A DNA stretch of 64,000 nucleotides from Azospira inquinata (GCF_018905915.1 NZ_CP064782.1:2294001-2358000), one strand, 5' to 3'; positions 17,265 through 27,371 are shown, numbered from the stretch's first letter. A program made the numbers and translations. Notes: a model not told the origin generated them from the letters alone.

Positions 17265-18593
17265 ATGTCTTTTTCCCTGTTGCGTCCCCGGTTGGTGGGC
17301 GGGCTGCTGGCCCTGGCCGCCACGCCTGCCCTGGCTGCCCCCTTCGCTCCCCTGACTCTTGCCGGGATTCCCACCGAATTTCTCCTTTTCGGACTGACCC
17401 TCCTGGGGGTGGCCCTGTTCCAGAACCATTCCCTGGCCGTGGGCCTTTCCGGACTGACCGCGGTGTCCCTCTACAAGGGCCTGTGCACCGATTTTGTGGC
17501 CGGGCCTGGGCTGTCCGGCTGGCTGGGGCAGGTGGGTCGGGAATGGGTGACCCTGGTGAATCTGCTCGCCCTGCTCCTGGGCTTTGCCCTTCTCTCCCGG
17601 CATTTTGAAAAGACCCGGCTGCCGGCCCTGTTGCCCCGCTTTTTGCCCCGGGATTGGAAGGGGGGCTTTCTGCTCCTGGTCATGGTGTTTGTGCTTTCCA
17701 GCTTTCTCGACAATATCGCCGCCGCCCTGATCGGTGGGGCCATGGCCCACCAGCTGTTCCGGGCCAAGGTCCATGTGGGTTATCTGGCGGCCCTGGTGGC
17801 CGCTGCCAATGCGGGGGGGGCGGGGAGCGTGGTGGGAGATACCACCACCACCATGATGTGGATCGACGGCATTGCCCCCGCCGTGGTGCTGGACGCCTAT
17901 GTGGCCGCCGGGGTGGCCCTGGTGCTGGTGGGGGTGGTGGCGGCCCGGCAGCAGCACGCCTATTCCCCCATCCTCCACCACGCCCACCAGCATGTGCAGG
18001 TGGATTGGCTGCGCTTGGCCCTGGTGGGGGCCATTCTGCTGGCGGCGGTGGGCACCAATGTGGTGGTGAATACGGCTTTCCCCGCCCAGGCGGACCGGTT
18101 CCCCTTCCTGGGGGCGGCGGTGTGGTTGGCTATTCTGGTGACCGCTGGCCTGCGCCGCCCGGACTGGGAAGTGCTGCCCCAGGCCTTTACCGGCGCCCTG
18201 TTCCTCCTTTCCCTGGTGCTTTGCGCCTCCATGATGCCGGTGGCCAATCTGCCGCCGCCCTCCTGGCAGACTGCCTTTGGCCTGGGCTTTGTTTCCGCCG
18301 TTTTCGACAACATTCCCCTGACCGCCCTGGCCCTCAAGCAGGGAGGCTATGATTGGGGTTTCCTGGCCTTTGCCGTGGGTTTCGGCGGTTCCATGGTGTG
18401 GTTTGGTTCCTCCGCCGGGGTGGCCCTCTGCAATCTCTTTCCGGAAGGCCGATCCGTGGGGCGCTGGCTGCGCTACGGCTGGCCCGTGGCGGTGGCTTAC
18501 GTGGTGGGTTTTGCCACTCTGCTACTGGTGCTGGGCTGGCATCCGGATACGCCCCATAAGGCGGCTCCCACGGCGGTGGCGCTGCGTAACTGA
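17265..18593 (+). CDS. Sodium:proton antiporter / ion transporter superfamily permease, NhaD-ArsB-like
   Basis: A 442-residue polytopic inner-membrane protein with about ten to twelve hydrophobic helices and a signal-like first helix ending ALAAPFAP. Two half-site motifs typical of the ion transporter superfamily are visible: SFLDNIAAALIGGAMA in the first half and AVFDNIPLTALALK in the second. NhaD-type Na+/H+ antiport is the best guess; dicarboxylate or arsenite transport cannot be excluded. The ATG follows a T-rich stretch with no clear ribosome binding site; a TTG six codons upstream is possible. Neighbouring genes also encode cation pumps and antiporters. Confidence 0.85.
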   Translation: MSFSLLRPRLVGGLLALAATPALAAPFAPLTLAGIPTEFLLFGLTLLGVALFQNHSLAVGLSGLTAVSLYKGLCTDFVAGPGLSGWLGQVGREWVTLVNLLALLLGFALLSRHFEKTRLPALLPRFLPRDWKGGFLLLVMVFVLSSFLDNIAAALIGGAMAHQLFRAKVHVGYLAALVAAANAGGAGSVVGDTTTTMMWIDGIAPAVVLDAYVAAGVALVLVGVVAARQQHAYSPILHHAHQHVQVDWLRLALVGAILLAAVGTNVVVNTAFPAQADRFPFLGAAVWLAILVTAGLRRPDWEVLPQAFTGALFLLSLVLCASMMPVANLPPPSWQTAFGLGFVSAVFDNIPLTALALKQGGYDWGFLAFAVGFGGSMVWFGSSAGVALCNLFPEGRSVGRWLRYGWPVAVAYVVGFATLLLVLGWHPDTPHKAAPTAVALRN

Positions 18594-18754
18594 GTTTTCG
18601 GCGCTCCCTGGCCCAGGGACGGCATGAAGGCGGGCCCCCCGGCATTTTTCTCTGAAAATCCGGGGGCTGTAGGGCAAAATGTCCCCGTAAGTGGCGATAT
18701 TTCTGACGCGGGGCTGACGAATGGCCTCCATTCCTTATAATGGGAGCCATTCCC

Positions 18755-20737
18755 ATGCCCGATTTCTCCCCCGCCATGCTCACCCCCCTCTCCAGCGTCC
18801 TGCTGCTGCTCACCCTGGGGGTGGCCTTTGTGGCCCTGGCCCGGGCCCTGCGCCTGCCCTCCCTGCTGGCCTATCTCTCCATCGGTATGTTGCTGGGTCC
18901 CCACGGCTTGGGGCTCCTGGTGGAGACGGAGCAGACCAGCGATGTGGCTGAATTCGGGGTGGTCTTCCTGATGTTTTCCATCGGCCTGGAATTCAGCCTG
19001 AGCCGGCTCTTCTCCATGCGCCATCTGGTCTTCGGCCTGGGGGGTGCCCAGGTGCTGATTACCCTGGGGGGCACGGTGCTGGTGACCCTGCTGGTCTATG
19101 GTCAGGACTGGCGGGTAGGAGTGGCGGTGGGGGCGGCCTGCGCCATGTCTTCCACGGCCATTGTCAGCAAGGTGCTTTCCGAACGTCTGGAACTCCACTC
19201 CCAGGCCGGGCGCCAGACCATGGCCGTACTCCTCTTCCAGGATCTGGCCGTGGTGCCCCTGTTGATCCTCATTCCGGCCCTGGGGGCCCGTTCCGAACAC
19301 CTGGGGGAAGCCCTGTCCATCGCCATGGGCCAGGCAGCTCTGGTGCTGGTGGCCATGGTGCTGGTGGGTCAGCGCCTGGTGGGGCGCTGGTTCAACGCCA
19401 TCGCCCGCTTGAAATCCGCCGAACTGTCCATGCTCAATGTGCTGTGGATAGTGGTGGGCCTCTCCTACCTCACCTTCCACGCCGGGCTGTCCATGGCCCT
19501 GGGGGCCTTTATCGGCGGCATGCTCATTGCTGAAACCCTCTACCGGCATCAGGTGGAAGCGGACATCCGGCCTTTCCGGGACGTTTTCCTGGGCCTCTTT
19601 TTTGTCACCATCGGCATGTTGCTGGACCTGCCCTATGTGCTGCGCAACCTGCCCGCCGTGCTCCTCGCCCTGGTGCTCCTGATCCTGGCCAAGGCCGGGG
19701 TGGTCCTGGTGCTGGGCCTACTTAAGCGCAACAGCCCGGAAGTGGCCCTGCGTACCGCTTTCCAACTGGCCCAGGGGGGGGAATTCGGCTTCGTGCTCCT
19801 GGATTTGTCCCAGGATAACCGGCTGATCCCGGGGGATATTTTCCAGGTCACCATGGCCGCCATGCTCCTTTCCATGTTCCTCGCCCCCCTGCTCATCGCC
19901 CGGGCGGCCCACTGGGGCGGTCGTCTGTCGGCCCGGGAATGGCAGCAGCGCACCACCATGGTCCATCAGGTGGCGGTACGCAGCATGGGCATCGAAGACC
20001 ATGTGATTCTCTGCGGCTTCGGCCGCACCGGCCAAAGCCTGGGCCGTTTCCTGGACCGGGAGCAGATTCCCTTCATCGCCCTGGACATCGACGAGGCCCG
20101 TATCCACCAGGCCGTGGAAGCGGGGGAAAACGTGGTGTTCGGCAATGCGGACCGGCGGGAAATTCTGGTGGCGGCAGGCATCGAGCGGGCCCGGGCCCTG
20201 GTCATCACCTACGGGGATCTGCCCGCCACGGAGCGGGTGCTGGAGCTGGTGCGGGATCTGCGGCCCCAGCTGCCGGTGATTGTCCGGGCCCATGACGACA
20301 GCCAGCTGGAACACCTGAAAACCCTGGGGGCCACGGAGGTGATTCCCGAGGTGCTGGAAGGCAGCCTGATGCTGGCGGCGGAAACCCTGTCCCACCTGGG
20401 GGTGCCCACGGAGCGCACCATGGAACAGGTGCGGGAGGTCCGTTCCCACCGTTACGACACCATGCGCTCCTTCTACCGGGGGGAATCGGACCGGCTGAAA
20501 AAGCTGTCCCTGAGCAAGGCCGTGTTTCCCGTGGAGCCGGGTAGTTTTGCCGTGGGCAAGAGCCTGACGGAACTGGAACTGGGCAACGTGGTGGTGGCCG
20601 CTATTCGCCGCCACGGGGTGAAGGGGGAGGCCCCCAGCCCAGAAACCCGGGTGGCGGCGGAAGATATCCTGATCCTGGAAGGTCACCCCAACGCCCTGGG
20701 GGCGGCGGAACGCTATCTGCTGAGCGGCAAGCGCTAA
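18755..20737 (+). CDS. KefB/KefC-like monovalent cation:proton antiporter with RCK domain
   Basis: A 660-residue CPA2 antiporter. Residues ~1-380 form the Na_H_Exchanger membrane domain with about twelve helices. A TrkA-N/RCK domain follows (DHVILCGFGRTGQSLG near 415-430, a Rossmann GxGxxG loop), then a TrkA-C domain at the end. Such systems export K+ in exchange for H+, gated by nucleotide or glutathione adducts; no KefF/KefG partner lies next to it. GGGAG eight bases upstream favours this ATG over in-frame ATGs at 18740 and 18776. Transcription ends at the hairpin at 20795. Confidence 0.93.
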   Translation: MPDFSPAMLTPLSSVLLLLTLGVAFVALARALRLPSLLAYLSIGMLLGPHGLGLLVETEQTSDVAEFGVVFLMFSIGLEFSLSRLFSMRHLVFGLGGAQVLITLGGTVLVTLLVYGQDWRVGVAVGAACAMSSTAIVSKVLSERLELHSQAGRQTMAVLLFQDLAVVPLLILIPALGARSEHLGEALSIAMGQAALVLVAMVLVGQRLVGRWFNAIARLKSAELSMLNVLWIVVGLSYLTFHAGLSMALGAFIGGMLIAETLYRHQVEADIRPFRDVFLGLFFVTIGMLLDLPYVLRNLPAVLLALVLLILAKAGVVLVLGLLKRNSPEVALRTAFQLAQGGEFGFVLLDLSQDNRLIPGDIFQVTMAAMLLSMFLAPLLIARAAHWGGRLSAREWQQRTTMVHQVAVRSMGIEDHVILCGFGRTGQSLGRFLDREQIPFIALDIDEARIHQAVEAGENVVFGNADRREILVAAGIERARALVITYGDLPATERVLELVRDLRPQLPVIVRAHDDSQLEHLKTLGATEVIPEVLEGSLMLAAETLSHLGVPTERTMEQVREVRSHRYDTMRSFYRGESDRLKKLSLSKAVFPVEPGSFAVGKSLTELELGNVVVAAIRRHGVKGEAPSPETRVAAEDILILEGHPNALGAAERYLLSGKR

Positions 20738-20794
20738 GCTTTGCCGGGAAAGCTCCCGAGGGGGCGGCGGGGAAACCGGGCCACGCAATCCCGT

Positions 20795-20825
20795 CGCTTC
20801 GGCCTTGGGCGAAGCGGCCTTTTTT
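20795..20825 (+). terminator. Intrinsic terminator after the KefB-like gene
   Basis: CGCTTCG ... CGAAGCG with an 8-base loop, then GGCC and six T residues. Confidence 0.8.
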
Positions 20826-20839
20826 GAGGAGAGAAAACT

Positions 20840-21352
20840 ATGGCGGGGCAGCCCAGGGGCTGGTGGATTTTTTTCCTGATCTTGACGGCCCTAGGGGGCC
20901 TGGTGGTTTGGGAAGGGGCGGGGCTGCCTAGCCAGGTAGCCTCCCATTTCGGACCGGGGGGTGCCCCGGATGGCTACTCTTCCCGGGCGGTCTACCGGAG
21001 CCTCATGCTGGCCCTGGTCTGGCTTGGCCCCTTGCTCATGGCCGGGGGCAGCGCCTTGGTCCTGGGGCGTCCCGGCATTCCCATCCATATTCCCCGGGGG
21101 GATTACTGGCTGGCTGCCCCCCGGCGTTCCGCTACCCTGGCCTATCTCACTGCCCACATGCAGGCGGCTGCCCTGTTTCTGGCCGGCTTTCTCGCCTATG
21201 CCAATCATCTGGTGGTGACCGCCCAGGGACGTCAGCCGGTGGCGCTGGATAACGCCTCACTCTTCCTGGGGGTGGGCCTGTTTTTTGGGGCCCTGCTGGT
21301 GCTGTTTGGCACATTGAACCGTCATTTCCGTCGGGTCCCCGGGGACGCCTAG
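20840..21352 (+). CDS. DUF1648-type small membrane protein
   Basis: A 170-residue protein with four predicted hydrophobic segments. The DUF1648 signature lies after the first helix: LPSQVASHFGPGGAPDGYSSR, a periplasm-facing loop found in SdpI-like immunity proteins and other small membrane proteins. The biochemical function is unknown. GAGGAGAG lies just before the ATG. It sits directly behind the terminator of the antiporter gene, so it probably has its own weak promoter or depends on read-through. Confidence 0.8.
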   Translation: MAGQPRGWWIFFLILTALGGLVVWEGAGLPSQVASHFGPGGAPDGYSSRAVYRSLMLALVWLGPLLMAGGSALVLGRPGIPIHIPRGDYWLAAPRRSATLAYLTAHMQAAALFLAGFLAYANHLVVTAQGRQPVALDNASLFLGVGLFFGALLVLFGTLNRHFRRVPGDA

Positions 21353-21457
21353 TCTGGCGCCGGGAGGCCGACGCTTCCCTGGTGTGCCGTGCCGGGAGCG
21401 GAGCGGCGGGGGACACTTCTAGGAAGCCCTGGGGCGAGGGAACTTCTTGAGTCTATT

Positions 21458-21473
21458 GTTATATTAGTATAAC
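21458..21473. promoter_or_regulatory. AT-rich palindrome upstream of the sulfide/RND operon
   Basis: GTTATA-TTAG-TATAAC, a perfect 6-4-6 dyad ten bases before the operon ATG. It overlaps the likely -10, since TTGAGT (21447-21452) lies 15 bases before TATAAC. A repressor binding here would block initiation. ArsR-family sulfide sensors (BigR/SqrR) use AT-rich palindromes of this style; that link is inference. Confidence 0.6.
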
Positions 21474-21482
21474 CTTATATTC

Positions 21483-22568
21483 ATGAAGACCCAGACACCC
21501 CAAGCCGCCCTGCAAGCCCTGTCGCCCCGTCTCCGCAAGGGGGCGTGGCTGGCCTTGTCCGTCCTCGGCCTAGGGGCTGCCGTCTGGGCGATGTCCCCCA
21601 GTGGTCGGGCCCATGCGGCCAACGGCGCCCAGACCCTGCCGGCTCTGCCCTTGCGCACCGTCCAGTTGCGCCCCGTGGCTCTCAGCTTCCCCGCCGATGG
21701 GGTGGTGGAGGCTTTGCGTCAGGCCACGGTGGCGGCCCAGGTACCGGGCCGGGTGCTGGAAGTGAAGGTGGATGCGGGCCAGCCGGTGAAGGCGGGACAA
21801 CTCCTGATGCGCCTGGATGTGCGGGAAGCGGCGGCTTCCACCGCCGCCGCCCGGGCCACGGCCATTAACGCCCAGGCCAATTACGAGCGCATGGTGAAGC
21901 TGCACCAGCAGAACTTCATTAGCCGGGCCGGGCTGGACAAGGCCAAGGCGGATTACGACGCGGCCCGGGCTAATCTGGGGGCCGCCGGGGCTACCGCCAG
22001 CCACGGGGCGGTGACTGCGCCCCTAACGGGCATGGTGGCCCAGCGCCTCACGGAACTGGGGGAAATGGCCGAACCCGGCCGTCCTCTCTTTATTCTTTAC
22101 GATCCGGCGGCCCTGCGGGTCACGGTCAATGTGCCCCAATGGCGCCTGAGCCAGGTGCGGGCCACGGGCCAGGCCATGGTGGAATTTCCGGAATTGGGGC
22201 GGCGCCTGCCCAGCGCCTCGGTGCAGCTGCTGCCCGCCGCCGATCCGGCCACCCACACCGCCCAGCTGCGGGTGAATCTGCCCGCCGGGGCCGGTCGGGA
22301 CATTGTGCCCGGCATGGCCGCCCGGATTCATCTCACCGTGGGCCGGGCCAATAAATTGACCGTGCCCCCCGCCGCCGTGGTGCGCCGGGGCGAGGTGGCC
22401 GCCGTCTATGTGCAGAGCGGCGGCAGTCTGCGGCTGCGCCAGTTGCGCCTGGGCGAGCCGGTGGCGGACGGGGAACTGGAAGTGCTGGCCGGGCTGGCTC
22501 CCGGCGAAACCATTGTGCTCGATGCGGTAAAGGCGGGAATTGCGCTGAAGCAGGCGACGGGCCGGTAA
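21483..22568 (+). CDS. RND efflux periplasmic adaptor (membrane fusion protein)
   Basis: A 361-residue HlyD/AcrA-type adaptor that bridges an inner-membrane RND pump and an outer-membrane channel. An N-terminal signal/anchor helix (residues ~19-46) is followed by a lipoyl half-motif (ATVAAQVPGRVLEVKVDAGQPVKAGQLLMRLD), a short alpha-hairpin, the second lipoyl half (APLTGMVAQRLTELGEMAEPG) and a beta-barrel region. It is the first gene of a four-gene operon with sulfide:quinone oxidoreductase, RND pump and DUF2892 protein. No TolC-type gene is present, so the channel must be encoded elsewhere. The leader is short and carries the palindrome at 21458. Confidence 0.93.
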   Translation: MKTQTPQAALQALSPRLRKGAWLALSVLGLGAAVWAMSPSGRAHAANGAQTLPALPLRTVQLRPVALSFPADGVVEALRQATVAAQVPGRVLEVKVDAGQPVKAGQLLMRLDVREAAASTAAARATAINAQANYERMVKLHQQNFISRAGLDKAKADYDAARANLGAAGATASHGAVTAPLTGMVAQRLTELGEMAEPGRPLFILYDPAALRVTVNVPQWRLSQVRATGQAMVEFPELGRRLPSASVQLLPAADPATHTAQLRVNLPAGAGRDIVPGMAARIHLTVGRANKLTVPPAAVVRRGEVAAVYVQSGGSLRLRQLRLGEPVADGELEVLAGLAPGETIVLDAVKAGIALKQATGR

Positions 22569-22623
22569 GGTTTTTCCAGGCGGCAGAGACCGCCCCTTTC
22601 CACAAGCCACTGGAGGAGACACC

Positions 22624-23895
22624 ATGGCCCATATCATCATCGTCGGCGCCGGTCTGGGGGGGATGCCCATGGCCTATGAAATGCGCGCCCAGTTGCGTCC
22701 CGGGGATAAGCTCACCGTGGTCGCCAACACGGACCGCTTCCACTTCGTGCCCTCCAATCCCTGGGTGGCGGTGGATTGGCGCCAGCGCTCGGAAATTGAG
22801 CTGGAACTGGCGCCCCTCCTGGCCCGCAAGGACATTGGTTTCATTCCCGTGGGGGCCAAGCGGGTCCATCCCGGGGAAAACCGCCTGGAGCTGGAAGACG
22901 GGCGCTGTCTCGATTACGACTTTTTGATTCTGGCCACGGGCCCGGAGCTGGCCTTTGACGAAATCCCCGGCCTGGGCCCAGGGGCCCACACCCAGTCCAT
23001 TTGCCACGTGGCCCACGCGGAAAAGGCGGCCCAGGTGTGGGAAGACTTTGTCGCCGCCCCCGGCCCCATCGTGGTGGGAGCGGTGCAGGGGGCTTCCTGC
23101 TTCGGTCCGGCCTACGAATTCACCATGATCATGGAAACGGATCTGCGTCAGCGCAAGCTGCGGGACCAGGTGCCCATGACCTTCGTCACCTCCGAACCCT
23201 ATTTGGGCCACCTGGGCCTGGCCGGGGTGGGGGACTCCAAGGGCATGATCGAATCCATGTTCCGCCAGCGCCACATCAAGGCCATCTGCAACGCCAAGGT
23301 GGACCGGGTGGAGGCGGGCAAAATGTTCGTTACCGAGCATGACGAGGAGGGCAAGCCCCGCAAGCAGCACGAGCTGCCCTTCGCCTATTCCATGATGCTG
23401 CCCGCCTTCCGGGGCGTGGGGGCGGTGCGGGGCGTGGAAGGCCTGGTCAATCCCCGGGGCTTTGTCCAGATCGACCCCCACCAGCGCAATCCGGCCTATC
23501 CCAATATTTTCGCCGTGGGGGTGTGCGTGGCCATTCCCCCGGTGGAAACCACCCCGGTGCCCACGGGCACCCCCAAGACTGGCTACATGATCGAATCCAT
23601 GGTCACCGCCACGGCGAAAAACATCCGGGCCGTGCTGGACGGTCGGGAGCCGGTGGCCAAGGCCACCTGGAATGCGGTGTGTCTGGCGGACTTTGGCGAC
23701 AACGGTGCGGCCTTCGTGGCCCTGCCCCAGATTCCACCCCGTAATGTGAGCTGGTTTTCCGAAGGCAAGTGGGTCCATCTGGCCAAACAGGCTTTCGAAA
23801 AGTATTTCCTACGCAAGATGAAAAACGGGACCACCGAGACGGTGTACGAAAAAATCGTCATGGAGGCCCTGGGCATCATGAAACTGAAAAAATGA
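22624..23895 (+). CDS. sqr: Sulfide:quinone oxidoreductase-like flavoprotein
   Basis: A 423-residue FAD protein that should oxidise sulfide to sulfane sulfur and pass electrons to the quinone pool at the membrane surface. The N-terminal dinucleotide fold is VGAGLGG; ILATGPEL is the second family motif. Three cysteines occupy the positions of the catalytic trio in characterised enzymes: Cys127 (SICHVAHA), Cys159 (GASCFGP) and Cys353 (AVCLADFGD). The C-terminus carries Lys/Phe-rich amphipathic segments suited to membrane attachment. GAGGAG precedes the ATG. Its place between the adaptor and pump genes of an RND system is unusual and suggests the pump handles a sulfur product or supports sulfide tolerance. 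Confidence 0.9.
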   Translation: MAHIIIVGAGLGGMPMAYEMRAQLRPGDKLTVVANTDRFHFVPSNPWVAVDWRQRSEIELELAPLLARKDIGFIPVGAKRVHPGENRLELEDGRCLDYDFLILATGPELAFDEIPGLGPGAHTQSICHVAHAEKAAQVWEDFVAAPGPIVVGAVQGASCFGPAYEFTMIMETDLRQRKLRDQVPMTFVTSEPYLGHLGLAGVGDSKGMIESMFRQRHIKAICNAKVDRVEAGKMFVTEHDEEGKPRKQHELPFAYSMMLPAFRGVGAVRGVEGLVNPRGFVQIDPHQRNPAYPNIFAVGVCVAIPPVETTPVPTGTPKTGYMIESMVTATAKNIRAVLDGREPVAKATWNAVCLADFGDNGAAFVALPQIPPRNVSWFSEGKWVHLAKQAFEKYFLRKMKNGTTETVYEKIVMEALGIMKLKK

Positions 23896-24029
23896 ACCCG
23901 CCCCGGGGCGGACGGTATTGACCGCCCGCCGCCGGGGTCCGGCTGCATCCGGCTGTCGGGCGTCCCCCAGGGGAGCGCCCAGATGGCGGGGGAGGTCGGA
24001 CTCCGGTGGGGACCAACTGCGGAAACACC

Positions 24030-27000
24030 ATGAGTCTAGGAATTTCCGGGCGTATCGCCCAAACCTTCCAGGCGTCACCCATGACGCCCCTGCTGGCCCT
24101 GGTGCTCATGCTCCTGGGCCTGTTCGCCGTGCTGGTGACGCCCCGGGAAGAAGAGCCCCAGATCGACGTCACCATGGCCAATGTGCTGGTGCCCTTTCCC
24201 GGCGCCTCCAGCAAGGACGTGGAAAACCTTATCGCCACCCCGGCGGAGCAGGTGTTTTCCCGCATGGAAGGGGTGGATCACGTCTTTTCCGTGTCCCGGC
24301 CGGGCATGGCGGTGATTACGGTGCAATTCAAGGTGGGGGTGAAAAACAAGGACGCCCTGGTGCGCCTTTACGATACCTTCCACTCCAACCAGGACTGGCT
24401 GCCCGCCAACCTGGGGGTGGGCCAGCCCGTGGTCAAGCCCCGCAGCATTGACGACGTGCCCATTGTCTCCCTGACCTTCTGGACCCCGGACCCCCACCGC
24501 TCTGCCTACGATCTGCAACAGATTGCCCGGGCCACGGAGGTGGAATTCAAGCATCTGGCGGGCACCCGGGACGTGACCACCATCGGCGGCCCGGACCATG
24601 TGATCCGGGTGGCCATGGACGGGGAAAAGATGAACGCCTACGGGGTCACGGCCCAGGATATCCGGGATACCCTCCAGGTCTCCAACAGCCTTCAGCCCTC
24701 CGGTTCCCTGGTGCAGAACAACAAGGAACTCCTGGTGCATACGGGCACCTACCTGGAATCCGCCAAGGATGTGGAACAGCTGGTGGTGGCGGTGCGGGGG
24801 GAAGGGGATCTGCGTAAGCCCATTTACCTCTCCGACGTGGCCCGGGTGGAGGATGGCCCGGATCAGCCCAAGCATTACGTCTGGCTCGGCCTGGGCCGGG
24901 CGGCGGGGGATGAGAGCGGGGCCGCCGGTGCGGGGGGCAAGGTGCTGGGTGGGGCCCGGGCCCAGTCTCTGGACGGCACCTTTCCGGCGGTGACCCTGGC
25001 CGTTTCCAAAAAGCCCGGTACCAACGCGTCCGATGTGGCGGATTCGGTCATTGCCCGGGCTAACGCCTTGAAGGGCACGGTGATCCCGGACGGGGTGGAA
25101 GTGACGGTGACCCGCAATTACGGCCAGACCGCCACGGAAAAAGCCCAGAAGCTGATCGGCAAACTGATTTTTGCCACCTCTTTTGTGGTGCTCCTGGTGT
25201 TTTTCGCCATGGGGCGGCGGGAAGCCCTGATTGTGGGGGTGGCCGTGTCCCTGACCCTGGCCGCCACCCTGTTTGCCTCCTGGGCCTGGGGCTTCACCCT
25301 GAACCGGGTTTCCCTCTTTGCCCTGATTTTTTCCATCGGCATTCTGGTGGATGACGCCATTGTGGTGGTGGAAAACATCCACCGTTGGAAAGCCCTCCAT
25401 CCGGATAAGCCCCTGCTGGAGCTGATTCCCCCGGCGGTGGACGAGGTGGGAGGGCCCACCATCCTGGCCACCCTCACGGTGATAGCTGCCCTTTTGCCCA
25501 TGGCCTTCGTCACCGGCCTGATGGGGCCCTACATGAGCCCCATTCCCATCAATTCCTCCATGGGCATGGCCATTTCCCTCACCGTGGCCTTTGTCATTAC
25601 CCCCTGGCTGGCAGGCAAGCTGCTCAAGGGGCATGGCCATGGGGCGGCGGAAAGTTCCGTATCCACTGGGTCTCCAGCCACTCCCGCCCGGGGCCTGGGC
25701 CGGGTGGCGGCCGTCTTTTCCCCCACGGCCTTAAGCGCTTTTTTCCACCGCATCCTCTTGCCCTTCCTGGATGAGAGGACCGGGGCCCGGGCCCGGCGCA
25801 AGCTCTTTCTGGGGGTGGCGGTGGCCATTCTGGTTTCCGTCTCCCTGCCCGTCTTCCAGCTGGTGGTGCTGAAGATGATGCCCTTTGACAACAAGAGCGA
25901 ATTCCAGGTGGTGCTGGATATGCCCGTGGGCACCCCGGTGGAAGACACGGCCCGGGTGCTCAAGGAAATCGGCGGCCGTCTGCAACAGGTGCCGGAGGTG
26001 ACGGATTACGAGGCCTATGCGGGCACCGCCAGCCCCATCAATTTCAACGGTCTGGTGCGCCAGTACTACCTACGGGCCAACCCGGAAATGGGGGACATCC
26101 AGGTGAATCTGGTGGGTAAGCACGAGCGCTCCCGCCAGTCCCACCAGATCGCCATGGCCGTGCGCCCGGATGTGGAAGCCATCGCCCGCCGCTACGGGGG
26201 CAATGCCAAGGTGGTAGAAGTGCCCCCCGGACCCCCGGTGATGAGCCCCATTGTGGCCGAGGTGTATGGGCCCGAGGAGCCGGGGCGGATTGCGGTGGCC
26301 AAGCAGGTGCGCCGGGTCTTCGAGCAAACCCCGGATTTCAATTCGGTGGATGATTCGGTGGAAGCGGATGGGGGCAAGGCCGTGCTCCATGTGCTTCAGG
26401 CCAAGGCCGCCCTGCTCGGGGTGAGCCAGAAGGACATTGTGGAGGTGGTGCGCATGGGCCTGTCCGGGGAGGATGTGACCCCGGTCCATAACCAGGATTC
26501 CAAGTTTGAAATCCCGGTGCGGGTCACCTTGCCTGCCAACACCCAGAGCACCCTGGAAAACCTCATGAAGCTCAAGGTGCGCAGCCGCAGCGGTGCCCTG
26601 GTGCCGGTGTCCGAACTGGTGGAGATCCGCCCCCAATCCCGGGAAAAGGCCCTCTACCACAAGGATTTGCTGCCCGTGGTCTATGTGTATGGGGACTTAG
26701 GGGGCCATCTGGATTCCCCCCTGTACGGCATGTTCGAAGCCCGGGCTAAACTGGTGGGCCATTCCCTGGCCCAGCTGCCCGGCGCCGGGGGTACCCTGTC
26801 CGATTACTTCATCCGCCAGCCCGCCGATCCCTATGCGGGATTTGCGGTGAAGTGGGACGGGGAATGGCAGATCACCTATGAAACCTTCCGGGACATGGGG
26901 GCGGCCTACGGGGTGGGGCTGATCCTCATCTATCTTTTGGTGGTGGCCCACTTCAAGAGCTACAAAGTGCCCCTGGTGATCATGGCCCCCATCCCCCTCA

Positions 27001-27371
27001 CCATTATCGGGGTCATGCCCGGCCATGCCCTGTTGGGGGCCCAGTTCACCGCCACCTCCATGATCGGCATGATCGCCCTGGCCGGGATCATTGTGCGCAA
27101 TTCCATTCTCCTGGTGGATTTCATCAAGGAAGAGACCGCCGACGGTATGCCCTTCAAGGAGGCCATCGTGGCCGCCGCTGCCATCCGGGCCAAGCCCATC
27201 GCCCTGACCGCCCTGGCCGCCATGCTGGGCGCTCTCTTCATCCTGGACGACCCCATTTTCAACGGGCTGGCCATCAGCCTCATTTTTGGCATCCTGGTTT
27301 CCACCATGCTGACCCTGGTGGTGATTCCGGTGCTTTATTTCGCCGCCTTCAAAAAGGAGCACACACTATGA
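24030..27371 (+). CDS. RND-family efflux pump, inner-membrane subunit
   Basis: A 1113-residue AcrB-like proton-driven transporter with two large periplasmic loops and twelve membrane helices. Recognisable segments include GILVDDAIVVVENIHR (M4, with the paired aspartates used in proton relay), PINSSMGMAISLTVAF and a C-terminal GIIVRNSILLVDFIKEE motif. The N-terminus differs from drug pumps (TPREEEPQIDVTMANVLVPFPGAS), as in the broader uncharacterised RND clade. The ATG at 24030 is preferred over the in-frame GTG at 24006. The stop overlaps the next start (ATGA). Substrate unknown; operon context points to sulfide-derived or reactive sulfur compounds. Confidence 0.93.
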   Translation: MSLGISGRIAQTFQASPMTPLLALVLMLLGLFAVLVTPREEEPQIDVTMANVLVPFPGASSKDVENLIATPAEQVFSRMEGVDHVFSVSRPGMAVITVQFKVGVKNKDALVRLYDTFHSNQDWLPANLGVGQPVVKPRSIDDVPIVSLTFWTPDPHRSAYDLQQIARATEVEFKHLAGTRDVTTIGGPDHVIRVAMDGEKMNAYGVTAQDIRDTLQVSNSLQPSGSLVQNNKELLVHTGTYLESAKDVEQLVVAVRGEGDLRKPIYLSDVARVEDGPDQPKHYVWLGLGRAAGDESGAAGAGGKVLGGARAQSLDGTFPAVTLAVSKKPGTNASDVADSVIARANALKGTVIPDGVEVTVTRNYGQTATEKAQKLIGKLIFATSFVVLLVFFAMGRREALIVGVAVSLTLAATLFASWAWGFTLNRVSLFALIFSIGILVDDAIVVVENIHRWKALHPDKPLLELIPPAVDEVGGPTILATLTVIAALLPMAFVTGLMGPYMSPIPINSSMGMAISLTVAFVITPWLAGKLLKGHGHGAAESSVSTGSPATPARGLGRVAAVFSPTALSAFFHRILLPFLDERTGARARRKLFLGVAVAILVSVSLPVFQLVVLKMMPFDNKSEFQVVLDMPVGTPVEDTARVLKEIGGRLQQVPEVTDYEAYAGTASPINFNGLVRQYYLRANPEMGDIQVNLVGKHERSRQSHQIAMAVRPDVEAIARRYGGNAKVVEVPPGPPVMSPIVAEVYGPEEPGRIAVAKQVRRVFEQTPDFNSVDDSVEADGGKAVLHVLQAKAALLGVSQKDIVEVVRMGLSGEDVTPVHNQDSKFEIPVRVTLPANTQSTLENLMKLKVRSRSGALVPVSELVEIRPQSREKALYHKDLLPVVYVYGDLGGHLDSPLYGMFEARAKLVGHSLAQLPGAGGTLSDYFIRQPADPYAGFAVKWDGEWQITYETFRDMGAAYGVGLILIYLLVVAHFKSYKVPLVIMAPIPLTIIGVMPGHALLGAQFTATSMIGMIALAGIIVRNSILLVDFIKEETADGMPFKEAIVAAAAIRAKPIALTALAAMLGALFILDDPIFNGLAISLIFGILVSTMLTLVVIPVLYFAAFKKEHTL

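Noticed and set aside
18736-18741. Perfect TATAAT as promoter of the KefB-like gene
   Set aside because: It overlaps an in-frame ATG, and transcription from it would start after the GGGAG ribosome binding site that best explains the start at 18755; no good -35 lies at the right spacing (CTGACG at 16 bases).
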